From Alphaproteobacteria bacterium (GTDB lineage Bacteria; Pseudomonadota; Alphaproteobacteria; UBA9219): a stretch of DNA of 64,000 nucleotides. Shown one piece after another: positions 41,124 to 50,117 of this stretch. The notes under the pieces are model-generated. The model saw only the letters and a program-made list of their open reading frames with translations. It was not told where the DNA came from and did not search any database. Made by a program: the position numbers and the translations under genes. The stretch spans positions 62,001-126,000 of the forward strand of contig JARLJC010000370.1 of the NCBI GenBank assembly GCA_031291435.1. The letters run 5' to 3'. Numbering within the stretch: the stretch's first letter is position 1; the number at the start of each line of letters is the position of its first letter.

Positions 41124-42029
41124 ATGCTTGACCCGACCGACGACCTTGCTTTGCCGTTTCAGCTTGAATCTTCGCATTTGCGCGGCCGTCTGGTGCGCCT
41201 TGGCGATGCGCTCGACCTCATCCTGCATCAGCACGCCTACCCCGATCCGGTCGCCGCTTTGCTGGCCGAGGCCACGGTTATCGCCGCCTCTCTCGCGGCG
41301 TCGCTGAAATATGAAGGCGTTTTCACTTTGCAGGCCAAGGGCGACGGGCCCGTGCGCCTGCTGGTCGCCGACGTTACCAATGACGGCGCCGTTCGCGCTT
41401 ATGCGCAGTTCGATAAAGACCGGCTTGGCGCCGGGGGCAATCTGCTGGGCAAGGGCTATCTGGCTTTTACCTGTGCGCTGGCGGGCGCCGATGACCGTTA
41501 TCAGGGCATCGTCGCGCTGGAAGGCGAAAGTCTGGCCGAAGCGGTGCAGCATTATTTCAAACAGTCGGAACAGGTGCCGACCGGCATTATGGCGGCGGCT
41601 TCGCGCGATGCGCAGGGCCATTGGCGGGCAGGGTGCCTGTTGCTGCAGAAGATGCCGCGCGAAGGCGGCATCAATGTCGAAACCAGCACGCCCGATGCCG
41701 AAGACTGGACGCGGGCCATGATCGTGATGGGCACCTGCACGCCGGGCGAACTGACCGATGCCGGACTGACCGCCGATGCCTTGCTGTTCCGTTTGTTCCA
41801 TGAAGAGGGCGTGCGGGTTTATGACGCGCATAAATTGCGCCACCAATGCCGCTGCTCGCAAACGCGGGTCGAAAGCATGCTGCGCGCCCTGCCGCAGGCC
41901 GAAGTTGAGGAGCTGGCGGAAAACGGTGTCACCACCGTGACCTGCGAATTCTGTAATAAAAACTATATATTTAGCGAAAGCGAATTGACCGCGCTTTACG
42001 CCCGGGGCGAGGCCGCGCACCCGCCTTGA
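41124..42029 (+). CDS. hslO: Redox-regulated chaperone Hsp33
   Basis: C-terminal zinc ligands CRC ... CEFC; LLGKGYLAFT, YFKQSEQVPT. Confidence 0.96.
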   Translation: MLDPTDDLALPFQLESSHLRGRLVRLGDALDLILHQHAYPDPVAALLAEATVIAASLAASLKYEGVFTLQAKGDGPVRLLVADVTNDGAVRAYAQFDKDRLGAGGNLLGKGYLAFTCALAGADDRYQGIVALEGESLAEAVQHYFKQSEQVPTGIMAAASRDAQGHWRAGCLLLQKMPREGGINVETSTPDAEDWTRAMIVMGTCTPGELTDAGLTADALLFRLFHEEGVRVYDAHKLRHQCRCSQTRVESMLRALPQAEVEELAENGVTTVTCEFCNKNYIFSESELTALYARGEAAHPP

Positions 42030-42162
42030 CACTTGCGGTAACTTCTTCCTATCCTCCGCACCTTGTTCGCGCTAGCATAGCTCGGGCAATGCTTCCGCAA
42101 GGCGGATGCGAGAGATTTCCCTGCAAAACAGGGCCGCTGGCCCACTTCGATTTAACTCACAG

Positions 42163-42783
42163 ATGAGCCGTTTCATGAAACTTTCCGTTAAAGGCAAGCA
42201 AATCGATGTTGGCGACGCGTTACGCAGCCATGTCGAAACCCATCTCGACGAAACCGTCGGCAAATATTTCGCTGAGCAGGTCGACGATCTCGACGCCCAG
42301 GTGGCTTTTTCGCGCGAAGCTCATTTGTTCTGCGCCGATATCACCGTTCATGCTGGTCGCGGCATGGTTTTGCAGAGCAAGGCCTCGGCCAACGAGCCTT
42401 ATCCCGCTTTCGACGCTGCGCTGACCCGCCTGTCGGGCCGTTTGCGCCGCTACAAGAACAAGATCAAGCATCATCACCACGAAAGCCGTGGCGAAGCCGA
42501 AGCCCAGATCGCCAACGCTTTCGTTCTGCATGGCGACGATCATGGCCGCGAAGAAGAAGTTAACGACAACCCCGCCGTGGTCGCCGAAATGACCACGCCG
42601 GTCGAAACGCTGACCGTCAGCGAGGCCGTCATGCGCCTCGATCTCGGGGATCTGCCCGCGCTCATGTTCCGCAATCGCGGCCATGGCGGGCTGAACATGA
42701 TTTACCGCCGTACCGACGGCAATATCGGCTGGGTCGATCCTGCCGAAAACGCCGCCGCGGCGCGTTTAGCCAAGGCCAGATAG
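42163..42783 (+). CDS. hpf: Ribosome hibernation-promoting factor (long form)
   Basis: MKLSVKGKQIDVGDALRSHVETHLDETVGKYF...C-terminal ALMFRNRGHGGLNMIYRRTDGNIGWVDP. Confidence 0.95.
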   Translation: MSRFMKLSVKGKQIDVGDALRSHVETHLDETVGKYFAEQVDDLDAQVAFSREAHLFCADITVHAGRGMVLQSKASANEPYPAFDAALTRLSGRLRRYKNKIKHHHHESRGEAEAQIANAFVLHGDDHGREEEVNDNPAVVAEMTTPVETLTVSEAVMRLDLGDLPALMFRNRGHGGLNMIYRRTDGNIGWVDPAENAAAARLAKAR

Positions 42784-42807
42784 GAACCCCCCAGGTAGGA
42801 ACCCCCC

Positions 42808-43284
42808 ATGTCGCAAAGTTTTAACATGCGTGATTTGCTGCCGGCCAAGGCCGTCGCCGCCTCGCTCGAAGCCGCGTCCAAAAAAGACGTGCTGCTGCAG
42901 ATTTCCGAAGCCGCCGCCAAGAATATCGGCGCCGATGCCCAGGCCGTGTTCGATGTGTTGTGGGAACGCGAAAGGCTCGGCACCACCGGCGTGGGGCAGG
43001 GTATTGCCATTCCCCATGGCCGCGTCGCCGGTCTCGACAAGGTTTCCGGTTTCTTTGCCCGTCTGGCGCAGCCGGTCGGGTTCGATGCGATCGACGACAA
43101 GCCGGTCGATCTGGTGTTTCTGTTATTGGCGCCGGAAAGCGCCGGGGCTGATCATCTGCATGCCCTCGCCACGGTTTCGCGTTTGCTGCGCGACGCTAAA
43201 TTGTGCGAACAGATCCGCCGCGCCAAGGATGCCGGTGCGATTTACCGGCTTTTGACCGAAACGGCTGCGGTTCAGGCCGCCTGA
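42808..43284 (+). CDS. ptsN: PTS IIA-like nitrogen regulatory protein PtsN
   Basis: VLWERERLGTTGVGQGIAIPHGRVAGLDKVSGFFARLAQPVGFDAIDDKPVDLVFLLLAPE; follows hpf. Confidence 0.95.
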   Translation: MSQSFNMRDLLPAKAVAASLEAASKKDVLLQISEAAAKNIGADAQAVFDVLWERERLGTTGVGQGIAIPHGRVAGLDKVSGFFARLAQPVGFDAIDDKPVDLVFLLLAPESAGADHLHALATVSRLLRDAKLCEQIRRAKDAGAIYRLLTETAAVQAA

Positions 43285-44288
43285 ATCTTTTCCAGAGGCC
43301 AGCGCGGGCGGGCAGGGGTATCGAACCCGTCTGTCAGGCCGAGGCGTAGTCTTTCAAGTCCGGCCCACGCCACCATCACGCCGTTATCGGTGCAGAGTTT
43401 GGGGGGAGGGGCGGCAAACCCCACATTATTGCGCGCCGCGATCTGGGTCAGGCGCGCGCGCAAGGTTTGATTGGCCGCGACGCCACCTGCCGCGACAAAA
43501 GCAGTCACGGGTTCTTCCAGCATAGCGAAGGCATGCTGCGCGCGGTCGGCAATGCTGTCGGCTATCGCGGCTTGGAGGCTGGCGGCCATATCGGCGACGA
43601 AGCTGGGCGTTAATTCCTGACCGGCGGCCATTGTTCGCACGGCGGTTTTGAGGCCGGAGAAGGAAAAGTCGCAGCCCGCGCGGCCCATCATCGGGCGCGG
43701 CAGGTCGAAGGCTTTGGGGTTGCCGTTTTGCGCAGCCTGTTCGATAAGCGGCCCGCCGGGGTAACCAAGCCCCAGCAATTTCGCGCATTTATCGAAACAT
43801 TCGCCCACCGCATCATCGATGGTGCGGCCCAGCAATTTGTAATCGCCGACGCCGCGCACCAGTAACAATTGGCAATGCCCGCCCGACGCCAGCAGCAGCA
43901 GATAAGGGAAGGCCACATTGTCGGTCAGGCGCGGGGTCAGCGCGTGGGCTTCCAGATGATTGACCGCGATGAAAGGCAGTCCGCGCACGGCAGCAATCGA
44001 TTTGCCCATCATTGCGCCCACCATCACGCCGCCGATCAAACCGGGGCCGGTGGTGGCCGCGATGCCGGAAAGATCGGCGAATGTCGCGCCCGCTTCTTGA
44101 AGGGCGCGATGAATGACATCATCTATCATATCGAGATGCGCGCGCGCCGCGATTTCCGGCACCACGCCGCCATAGGGCAGGTGGTCGGTCAGTTGCGACG
44201 CAACGATGTTGGCGCGGATATTCCGCGTCTCATCGATGATGCCTGCGCCGGTATCGTCGCAGCTTGTTTCAAGACCGAGGATGAGCAT
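43272..44288 (-). CDS. tsaD: tRNA N6-adenosine threonylcarbamoyltransferase
   Basis: MLILGLETSCDDTGAGIID...VNHLEAHALTPRL...LLASGGHCQLLLV...VAAGGVAANQTLR. Confidence 0.98.
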   Translation of the reverse strand: MLILGLETSCDDTGAGIIDETRNIRANIVASQLTDHLPYGGVVPEIAARAHLDMIDDVIHRALQEAGATFADLSGIAATTGPGLIGGVMVGAMMGKSIAAVRGLPFIAVNHLEAHALTPRLTDNVAFPYLLLLASGGHCQLLLVRGVGDYKLLGRTIDDAVGECFDKCAKLLGLGYPGGPLIEQAAQNGNPKAFDLPRPMMGRAGCDFSFSGLKTAVRTMAAGQELTPSFVADMAASLQAAIADSIADRAQHAFAMLEEPVTAFVAAGGVAANQTLRARLTQIAARNNVGFAAPPPKLCTDNGVMVAWAGLERLRLGLTDGFDTPARPRWPLEKIQAA

Positions 44289-44430
44289 AGGAAGAGGGGG
44301 CAAAAGAAAGACGGGGGAAGACTAGGGAAAGATAGGGCAAGATAGGGCAAGATAGGGCCTGTCTCCAGCCCCTTCTTCTTCCCCGTTCTTCCTCTTGTTT
44401 ATCTTCCCCGACTCCCCATTTCTATGATAG
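44289..44430. repeat. Polypurine/polypyrimidine intergenic element (copy C) with GATAGGGCAA tandem repeat
   Basis: TGTCTCCAGCCCCTTCTTCTT at 44360-44380 is the exact reverse complement of the core at 36889-36909; GATAGGGCAA x2 plus partial at 44331-44359. Confidence 0.85.
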
Positions 44431-44451
44431 AACTAACCGAAAGGCAAAAAC

Positions 44452-46764
44452 ATGCTTTCACGCAATCTTGAACGCACTTTGCACCGCGCGCTTGCGCTCG
44501 CCAATCAACGCCGCCATGAATATGCGACGCTGGAACATCTGCTTCTGGCTCTGACCGACGACAGCGATGCCGTTGCGGTTATGCGCGCCTGCAATGTCGA
44601 TCTCGGGCATCTGCGCGCCGATCTTATCAAGCATCTGGATAATGAACTGACCGGTCTGGTGGTCGATAGTTATGATGAAGATGCCAAGCCTACCGCCGGA
44701 TTCCAGCGCGTGCTGCAACGCGCGGTTATTCATGTGCAGTCTGCGGGCCGCGAGGAAGTAACCGGCGCGAATGTTCTGGTTTCCTTATTCTCCGAACGCG
44801 AAAGCCATGCGGTGTTTTTCCTGCAGGGGCAGAATATGACGCGCTTCGACGCCGTGAATTACATTTCGCACGGCATCACTAAAACCGAAGGCGGCGAACA
44901 GGCCGAAGCGGAACGCGAAGATGCGGAAGAAGGCGGTAGCGAAGAAGGCCGCAAACATCCCTCGGCGCTGGAAAGTTATTGCACCAATCTGAATGCGAAA
45001 GCGCAGGAAGGCGGCATCGATCCCCTGATGGGCCGAGCCGAAGAAGTTGACCGCACGATTCAGGTTCTGTGCCGCCGTCAGAAAAATAATCCGCTTTATG
45101 TCGGCGATCCCGGCGTGGGCAAGACCGCCATTGCCGAAGGGCTGGCGCGGCGCATCGTGCGCGGCGAGGTGCCCGAGGCTTTGCGGCCCGCGACGATCTT
45201 CTCGCTCGATATGGGATTGCTATTGGCGGGAACGCGTTATCGCGGCGATTTCGAAGAACGTCTGAAACTGGTTCTGAAGGAACTCAAGGCGATTCCGCAC
45301 GCGGTGTTGTTCATCGACGAAATTCATACCGTGATCGGCGCAGGTGCGACCTCATCCGGTTCTATGGATGCGTCGAATTTGCTGAAACCCGCTTTGGGTA
45401 ACGGCTCGCTGCGCTGTATCGGTTCGACCACCTATAAAGAATATCGCAATTATTTTGAGAAAGACCGCGCTCTGGTGCGCCGATTCCAGAAGATCGATGT
45501 CAATGAACCGTCGGTCGAAGATGCGGTGAAAATCCTCGCCGGTCTGAAATCGGTTTACGAAGAACATCACAAATTGCGCTTTACCGACGAAGCTATTCGC
45601 TCAGCGGTGGAATTGTCGGTGCGTTATATCAATGACCGCAAATTGCCGGACAAGGCGATTGACGTGATCGACGAAGCGGGCGCGTCGCAGATGCTGCTGC
45701 CGCCCGACAAACGCAAGACCACGATTGGTGTCGAAGAAATCGAAGCCATTGTCGCGAAACTCGCGCGCGTTCCGGCGAAATCCATCGGTGCGGATGACCG
45801 CGAAACTTTGCGTAATCTCGAACGCGATTTGAAAACGCTTGTCTATGGACAGGATGACGCCATTGGCGCGGTTGTGGCCGCGATCAAGCTGGCGCGCGCC
45901 GGTTTGCGCGAACCCGAAAAACCCATCGGCTGCTATCTGTTTTCCGGCCCCACGGGCGTCGGCAAGACCGAAGTGGCGAAGCAGATGGCCGCCTCGCTCG
46001 GCGTCGAGCTGAAACGCTTCGATATGTCGGAATATATGGAAAAACACAGCCTGTCGCGCTTGATCGGCGCGCCTCCAGGCTATGTCGGCTTCGATCAGGG
46101 CGGGCTCCTCACCGATGCCGTCGATCAGCAACCGCATTGCGTGCTGCTGCTCGACGAAATCGAGAAGGCGCATCCGGATTTGTACGCGCTGCTTTTGCAG
46201 GTGATGGATCACGGCAAACTGACCGACCATAACGGCAAGGTCGTCAATTTCCGCAATGTGATTTTGATTATGACGACCAATGCGGGCGCGTCTGACTTGG
46301 CGAAACCGGCGATTGGGTTCGAGCGCGTGGCCCGCACCGGTGAGGATAAAGAGGCGATTGAAAAAACCTTCACGCCCGAATTCCGCAACCGGCTCGATGC
46401 GATCATTCCGTTCAATGCCTTGTCGCAGGACACCATCGAACGCGTGGTCGAGAAATTCATTCTGCAACTGGAAGGCCAGCTCGGCGAACGCGGCGTGACG
46501 ATTGAACTGAAACCCGAAGCTCGCGCCTGGCTCGGCAAGAAGGGGTATGATCCTTTGTATGGCGCGCGTCCTCTGGGCCGCGTGATTCAGGAGAAGGTCA
46601 AGAAGCCTTTGGCGGAAGAATTGCTGTTCGGCGCGCTGCAAAAAGGCGGGGCGGTGACGGTGGGGATGGATGCGGACGGTGACAAGCTGACTTTCGATTT
46701 CCACGCCAATCCCGCGCCGAAACCGAGCGATGTGAAAGAAGATGAAACTGTTCGCGGCAGATAA
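44452..46764 (+). CDS. clpA: ATP-dependent Clp protease ATP-binding subunit ClpA
   Basis: MLSRNLERTLHRALALANQRRHEYATLEHLLLAL...GDPGVGKTAIAEGLA...GPTGVGKTEVAKQMA. Confidence 0.98.
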   Translation: MLSRNLERTLHRALALANQRRHEYATLEHLLLALTDDSDAVAVMRACNVDLGHLRADLIKHLDNELTGLVVDSYDEDAKPTAGFQRVLQRAVIHVQSAGREEVTGANVLVSLFSERESHAVFFLQGQNMTRFDAVNYISHGITKTEGGEQAEAEREDAEEGGSEEGRKHPSALESYCTNLNAKAQEGGIDPLMGRAEEVDRTIQVLCRRQKNNPLYVGDPGVGKTAIAEGLARRIVRGEVPEALRPATIFSLDMGLLLAGTRYRGDFEERLKLVLKELKAIPHAVLFIDEIHTVIGAGATSSGSMDASNLLKPALGNGSLRCIGSTTYKEYRNYFEKDRALVRRFQKIDVNEPSVEDAVKILAGLKSVYEEHHKLRFTDEAIRSAVELSVRYINDRKLPDKAIDVIDEAGASQMLLPPDKRKTTIGVEEIEAIVAKLARVPAKSIGADDRETLRNLERDLKTLVYGQDDAIGAVVAAIKLARAGLREPEKPIGCYLFSGPTGVGKTEVAKQMAASLGVELKRFDMSEYMEKHSLSRLIGAPPGYVGFDQGGLLTDAVDQQPHCVLLLDEIEKAHPDLYALLLQVMDHGKLTDHNGKVVNFRNVILIMTTNAGASDLAKPAIGFERVARTGEDKEAIEKTFTPEFRNRLDAIIPFNALSQDTIERVVEKFILQLEGQLGERGVTIELKPEARAWLGKKGYDPLYGARPLGRVIQEKVKKPLAEELLFGALQKGGAVTVGMDADGDKLTFDFHANPAPKPSDVKEDETVRGR

Positions 46765-46777
46765 GGGCTAACCTCTC

Positions 46778-46870
46778 CGCGTCATTCCCGCGTAGGCGGG
46801 AATCCAGGGTTAAGCAGGGCAACCCTTCGTTCTTATGGCTCTGGATTCCCGCCTGCACGGGAATGACGCG
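46778..46870. repeat. GTCATTCCCGC long inverted repeat element
   Basis: CGCGTCATTCCCGCGTAGGCGGGAATCCAGGG...CTGGATTCCCGCCTGCACGGGAATGACGCG. Confidence 0.9.
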
Positions 46871-46882
46871 GCACCGGCAGGG

Positions 46883-48766
46883 CTAAAATGTCAGGCCGTA
46901 TTTCTGCTGGAACAATTCGAAACTCAGCAAGGCCCAGATCAGTTTTTCGTGATTGACGCGGCCGGTTGCGTGCTGGTCGAGGATGCGTTGAAGCGCGTCG
47001 CGGCGGTAGAAATCGCGGGTGCGGGAGTTGGGGCCTAGTAAGTTTTCGTGGACGTAATCTTTGAGCGTCGTGCGGAACCACAGGCTGACCGGCACGCGGA
47101 AACCGATTTTGCGCCGGTGCAGGATTTCGGCGGGCAATATGTCGCGCATCGCTTCGCGTAGAAGCCATTTTTGCACGCCGTTATGGATGCGCATATTGTC
47201 GGGCAATCCTGACATGAACGCCGCCAGCTCGTGATCCATAAAGGGCATGCGCGCTTCGATGCTGGCCTCCATGGTCATGCGGTCGCCGCGTTCGAGAAGA
47301 TTGTCGGGCAGCCATGAAGTCTGGTCGAAATACTGGCAGCGGCGCAGGGCGGAGATTTCGGTGTTGGGCGCGAAGGCGAAATCGCTGATGCTGCGCGGGG
47401 TGATGCCGGGCGTTACCAAAGTATCGCGTTCTTTGAGGCTGAGTGCGCCGAACCAGCGCGGGAAACGTTCGCGCTCATCGCGCAGGCCGAAGGCATGAAC
47501 CAATGTGCGGTAACGATAGAATTTCGTGGGTAACGCGTCGACCAGAGGTTCGACCAGATGATCGTGGATGAAGGGCGGCACCAGTTTTTGATAGAGGGCC
47601 GCCAGCGGTTCGTATTTATGTTTCGGATATCCCGCCAGAATTTCGTCGGAGCCTTCGCCGGTCAAAACCATTTTGACGCTTTGCGCCGCGACACGCGCCA
47701 ACACCATCACGGCGACATCGGTTGGTTCGGCAACGGGCGCATCGCGGAAACCTATCGCTTCGGGCAGCAATTTGATGACATCGTCGGCTTCCATCCGCCA
47801 TTCGTGATGATTGGTTTTGAATTGCGTGGCGATTGTCTGCGCATATTCGGTTTCGTCGAAGGCCGTTTCCTTGAACCCGACTGAAAATGTGTTGATCGGC
47901 AAATTGCTGTGGCGGCTCATGAGCGCGACGATGGAAGAACTGTCGAGACCGCCTGACAGAAACGCGCCGAACGGCACATCGGAAATCATGCGCAAACGCA
48001 CGCTGTCGTCGAGGATTTGCGTGAAGGCCTGCACCGGGTTTTCGTAAGCGGAGGCGGGCAGGGCAGGCGGCGCATCGCCGTCGCTGGGCGTGGCAAAGGC
48101 GCCTTCCGTAATTCTGCCATTTTGCCACAGGGCGTAACGGCCGGGCTGCAATTTCTCGATGCCTTCGAACATCGTATGCGGCCCCGGCACATAACGATAT
48201 TGCAGATAATCGAGCGCCGATTGTTTGTCCTGTTTCGCCACGACGCCGTAAGCAAGAATGGCTTTGAGTTCGGACGCGAACAGCAGGCGCGCGCCGTTAC
48301 GGTGGAAGAACATCGGCTTTTTGCCGAACCGGTCGCGGGCGAGGAACAGGATTTCGCGCCCCGCATCCCACAGCGCGAAGCTGAACATGCCGCGCAAGCG
48401 GCGCAGGCAATCGACGCCCCAGGCGCGCCACGCATTCAGCAAAACTTCGGTATCGGAATTGGTCGAGAAAACGAACCCCTGCGCGCGCAGCTCGTCGCGC
48501 AAAGCCTGAAAATTGTAAATCTCGCCGTTGAAGACCAGAGCGATTTGCCCATCGGTCGAATACATCGGCTGCACGCCGCCTTTGGGGTCGATGATGGCGA
48601 GGCGGCGGTGGCCGAGAGCGATAGCATAACCGCCGTCGCGTGTGGTGGCGTGGAACGCGCCGTTGCCGTCCGGCCCGCGATGCGCCAGCGCGTCGGTCAT
48701 GCGCGTCAACGCGGCGGGTTCCGCATTGTTGGCTTTAAGATCGATCCATCCGGCCAGACCGCACAT
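46883..48766 (-). CDS. asnB: Asparagine synthase (glutamine-hydrolyzing)
   Basis: MCGLAGWIDLKANNAEPAALTRMTDALAHRGPDGNG...FNGEIYNFQALRDEL...AFLSGGLDSSSIVALMSR. Confidence 0.96.
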   Translation of the reverse strand: MCGLAGWIDLKANNAEPAALTRMTDALAHRGPDGNGAFHATTRDGGYAIALGHRRLAIIDPKGGVQPMYSTDGQIALVFNGEIYNFQALRDELRAQGFVFSTNSDTEVLLNAWRAWGVDCLRRLRGMFSFALWDAGREILFLARDRFGKKPMFFHRNGARLLFASELKAILAYGVVAKQDKQSALDYLQYRYVPGPHTMFEGIEKLQPGRYALWQNGRITEGAFATPSDGDAPPALPASAYENPVQAFTQILDDSVRLRMISDVPFGAFLSGGLDSSSIVALMSRHSNLPINTFSVGFKETAFDETEYAQTIATQFKTNHHEWRMEADDVIKLLPEAIGFRDAPVAEPTDVAVMVLARVAAQSVKMVLTGEGSDEILAGYPKHKYEPLAALYQKLVPPFIHDHLVEPLVDALPTKFYRYRTLVHAFGLRDERERFPRWFGALSLKERDTLVTPGITPRSISDFAFAPNTEISALRRCQYFDQTSWLPDNLLERGDRMTMEASIEARMPFMDHELAAFMSGLPDNMRIHNGVQKWLLREAMRDILPAEILHRRKIGFRVPVSLWFRTTLKDYVHENLLGPNSRTRDFYRRDALQRILDQHATGRVNHEKLIWALLSFELFQQKYGLTF

Positions 48767-48768
48767 GA

Positions 48769-48847
48769 GAAGGAGGGGCTAGAGAAAAAACGGGGCTGGA
48801 GGATAATAACATCAATTGGTTACTTTTTCTCTAGCCCCTTCTTCTTC
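48769..48847. repeat. Long hairpin / polypurine-polypyrimidine element (copy D)
   Basis: Left arm GAAGGAGGGGCTAGAGAAAAA (48769-48789), right arm TTTTTCTCTAGCCCCTTCTTC: about 20/21 complementary. Confidence 0.9.
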
Positions 48848-48853
48848 TCGCTC

Positions 48854-49909
48854 TTAGCTCGCCTTCTTAAAAGTCGCGGCGTCGATCACGAAACGGTAAC
48901 GCACATCGCTCTTCACGACGCGTTCATAGGCTTCGTTAATCTTGTCGGCGCTGATTTTCTCGATATCGCAGACGATATTGTGCTTGCCGCAGAAATCGAG
49001 CATTTCCTGCGTTTCCGGAATGCCGCCGATGAGCGAGCCCGCGAGGCTGCGGCGCCCCATAATCATCGAGAATGCGCCGACTGGAACCGGCTTTTCCGGC
49101 ACTCCCACCAGAACCATCGATCCATCGACCTTGACCAGAGTCAGATACTGGTTCCAGTCGATATCCTGCGACACCGTGCAGATGATAAGGTCGAATGTGT
49201 TGGCCAGTTTCTGAAAAGTGCCTTCATCAGCGGTCGCATAGAAATGATCGGCGCCCATGCGCTTGGCGTCGGCTTCCTTTTTGTGCGAATGGCTCAGCAC
49301 GGTGACATCTGCACCGAGAGCATGCGCCAGCTTGACGCCCATATGGCCGAGCCCGCCCATGCCGAGGATGGCGACCTTCTTGCCGGGGCCCGCCTTCCAA
49401 TGCTTGAGCGGCGAATAGAGGGTGATGCCCGCGCACAGCAAAGGCGCTGCGGCGTCGAGCGGCAGATTATCCGGCATGCGCAGGACGTAATTCTCATCGA
49501 CGACGATGACGTTCGAATAACCGCCCTGCGTCGGGGTCTTGCCGTCGCGCTCAACGCTGTTATAGGTGCCGGTCATGCCTTCGACGCAGAATTGCTGCAG
49601 ACCATCGTTGCAATATGTGCATTTGCGGCAGGAATCGACGAAGCAGCCGACGCCGACTTTATCGCCGACTTTGTATTTGGTGACTTTGCTGCCGATTTTG
49701 GAAACGATACCGGCGATTTCGTGGCCGGGAACCATCGGGAATTGCGAGCCGCCCCATTCGTCGCGCGCCTGATGGATGTCGGAATGGCAGATGCCCGCGA
49801 ATTTGATGTCGATGACGACGTCATGTTCGCGTGGGTCGCGGCGTTCAAAGGAAAAAGGGGCGAGGGGGGCCTTGGCTTTGAGGGCGGCGTATCCGATGGC
49901 GTCGAGCAT
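48854..49909 (-). CDS. Zinc-dependent NAD(P)-dependent alcohol dehydrogenase (MDR family)
   Basis: [36 protein letters not shown]...[15 protein letters not shown]...[26 protein letters not shown]. Confidence 0.95.
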   Translation of the reverse strand: MLDAIGYAALKAKAPLAPFSFERRDPREHDVVIDIKFAGICHSDIHQARDEWGGSQFPMVPGHEIAGIVSKIGSKVTKYKVGDKVGVGCFVDSCRKCTYCNDGLQQFCVEGMTGTYNSVERDGKTPTQGGYSNVIVVDENYVLRMPDNLPLDAAAPLLCAGITLYSPLKHWKAGPGKKVAILGMGGLGHMGVKLAHALGADVTVLSHSHKKEADAKRMGADHFYATADEGTFQKLANTFDLIICTVSQDIDWNQYLTLVKVDGSMVLVGVPEKPVPVGAFSMIMGRRSLAGSLIGGIPETQEMLDFCGKHNIVCDIEKISADKINEAYERVVKSDVRYRFVIDAATFKKAS

Positions 49910-49982
49910 GGGGATGTCCTTTCGGGGGATGGCGGGAAGGGCGGGCTTATACATAGGACCATTGAACCAAGTGTCAAGAACG

Positions 49983-50043
49983 GTCCGCGATCGTCCTATA
50001 CAAAAACGCTCGTGTTTTTTGTATAGGGCGTGAATCGCTGGAC
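49983..50043. repeat. GTCC-hairpin element, copy 2
   Basis: GTCCGCGATCGT-CCTATACAAAAAC-GCTCGT-GTTTTTTGTATAGG-GCGTGAATCGCTGGAC. Confidence 0.85.
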
Positions 50044-50057
50044 CAAATACATAAAAG

Positions 50058-50104
50058 AGCATTTTTCAGCAAGAATTTTCAATTTCATAAGGCTGAAAAA
50101 TGCT
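50058..50104. promoter_or_regulatory. 13-bp perfect inverted repeat upstream of cobT
   Basis: AGCATTTTTCAGC (50058-50070) ... GCTGAAAAATGCT (50092-50104). Confidence 0.75.
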
Positions 50105-50117
50105 TTAGGACAATCTT

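Noticed and set aside
44452-46764. Absence of clpS upstream of clpA as a noteworthy anomaly
   Set aside because: clpS is often located elsewhere; not informative from this window alone.
48017-50026. 669-aa plus-strand ORF over asnB and adh
   Set aside because: Antisense shadow ORF of two well-recognised minus-strand enzymes.
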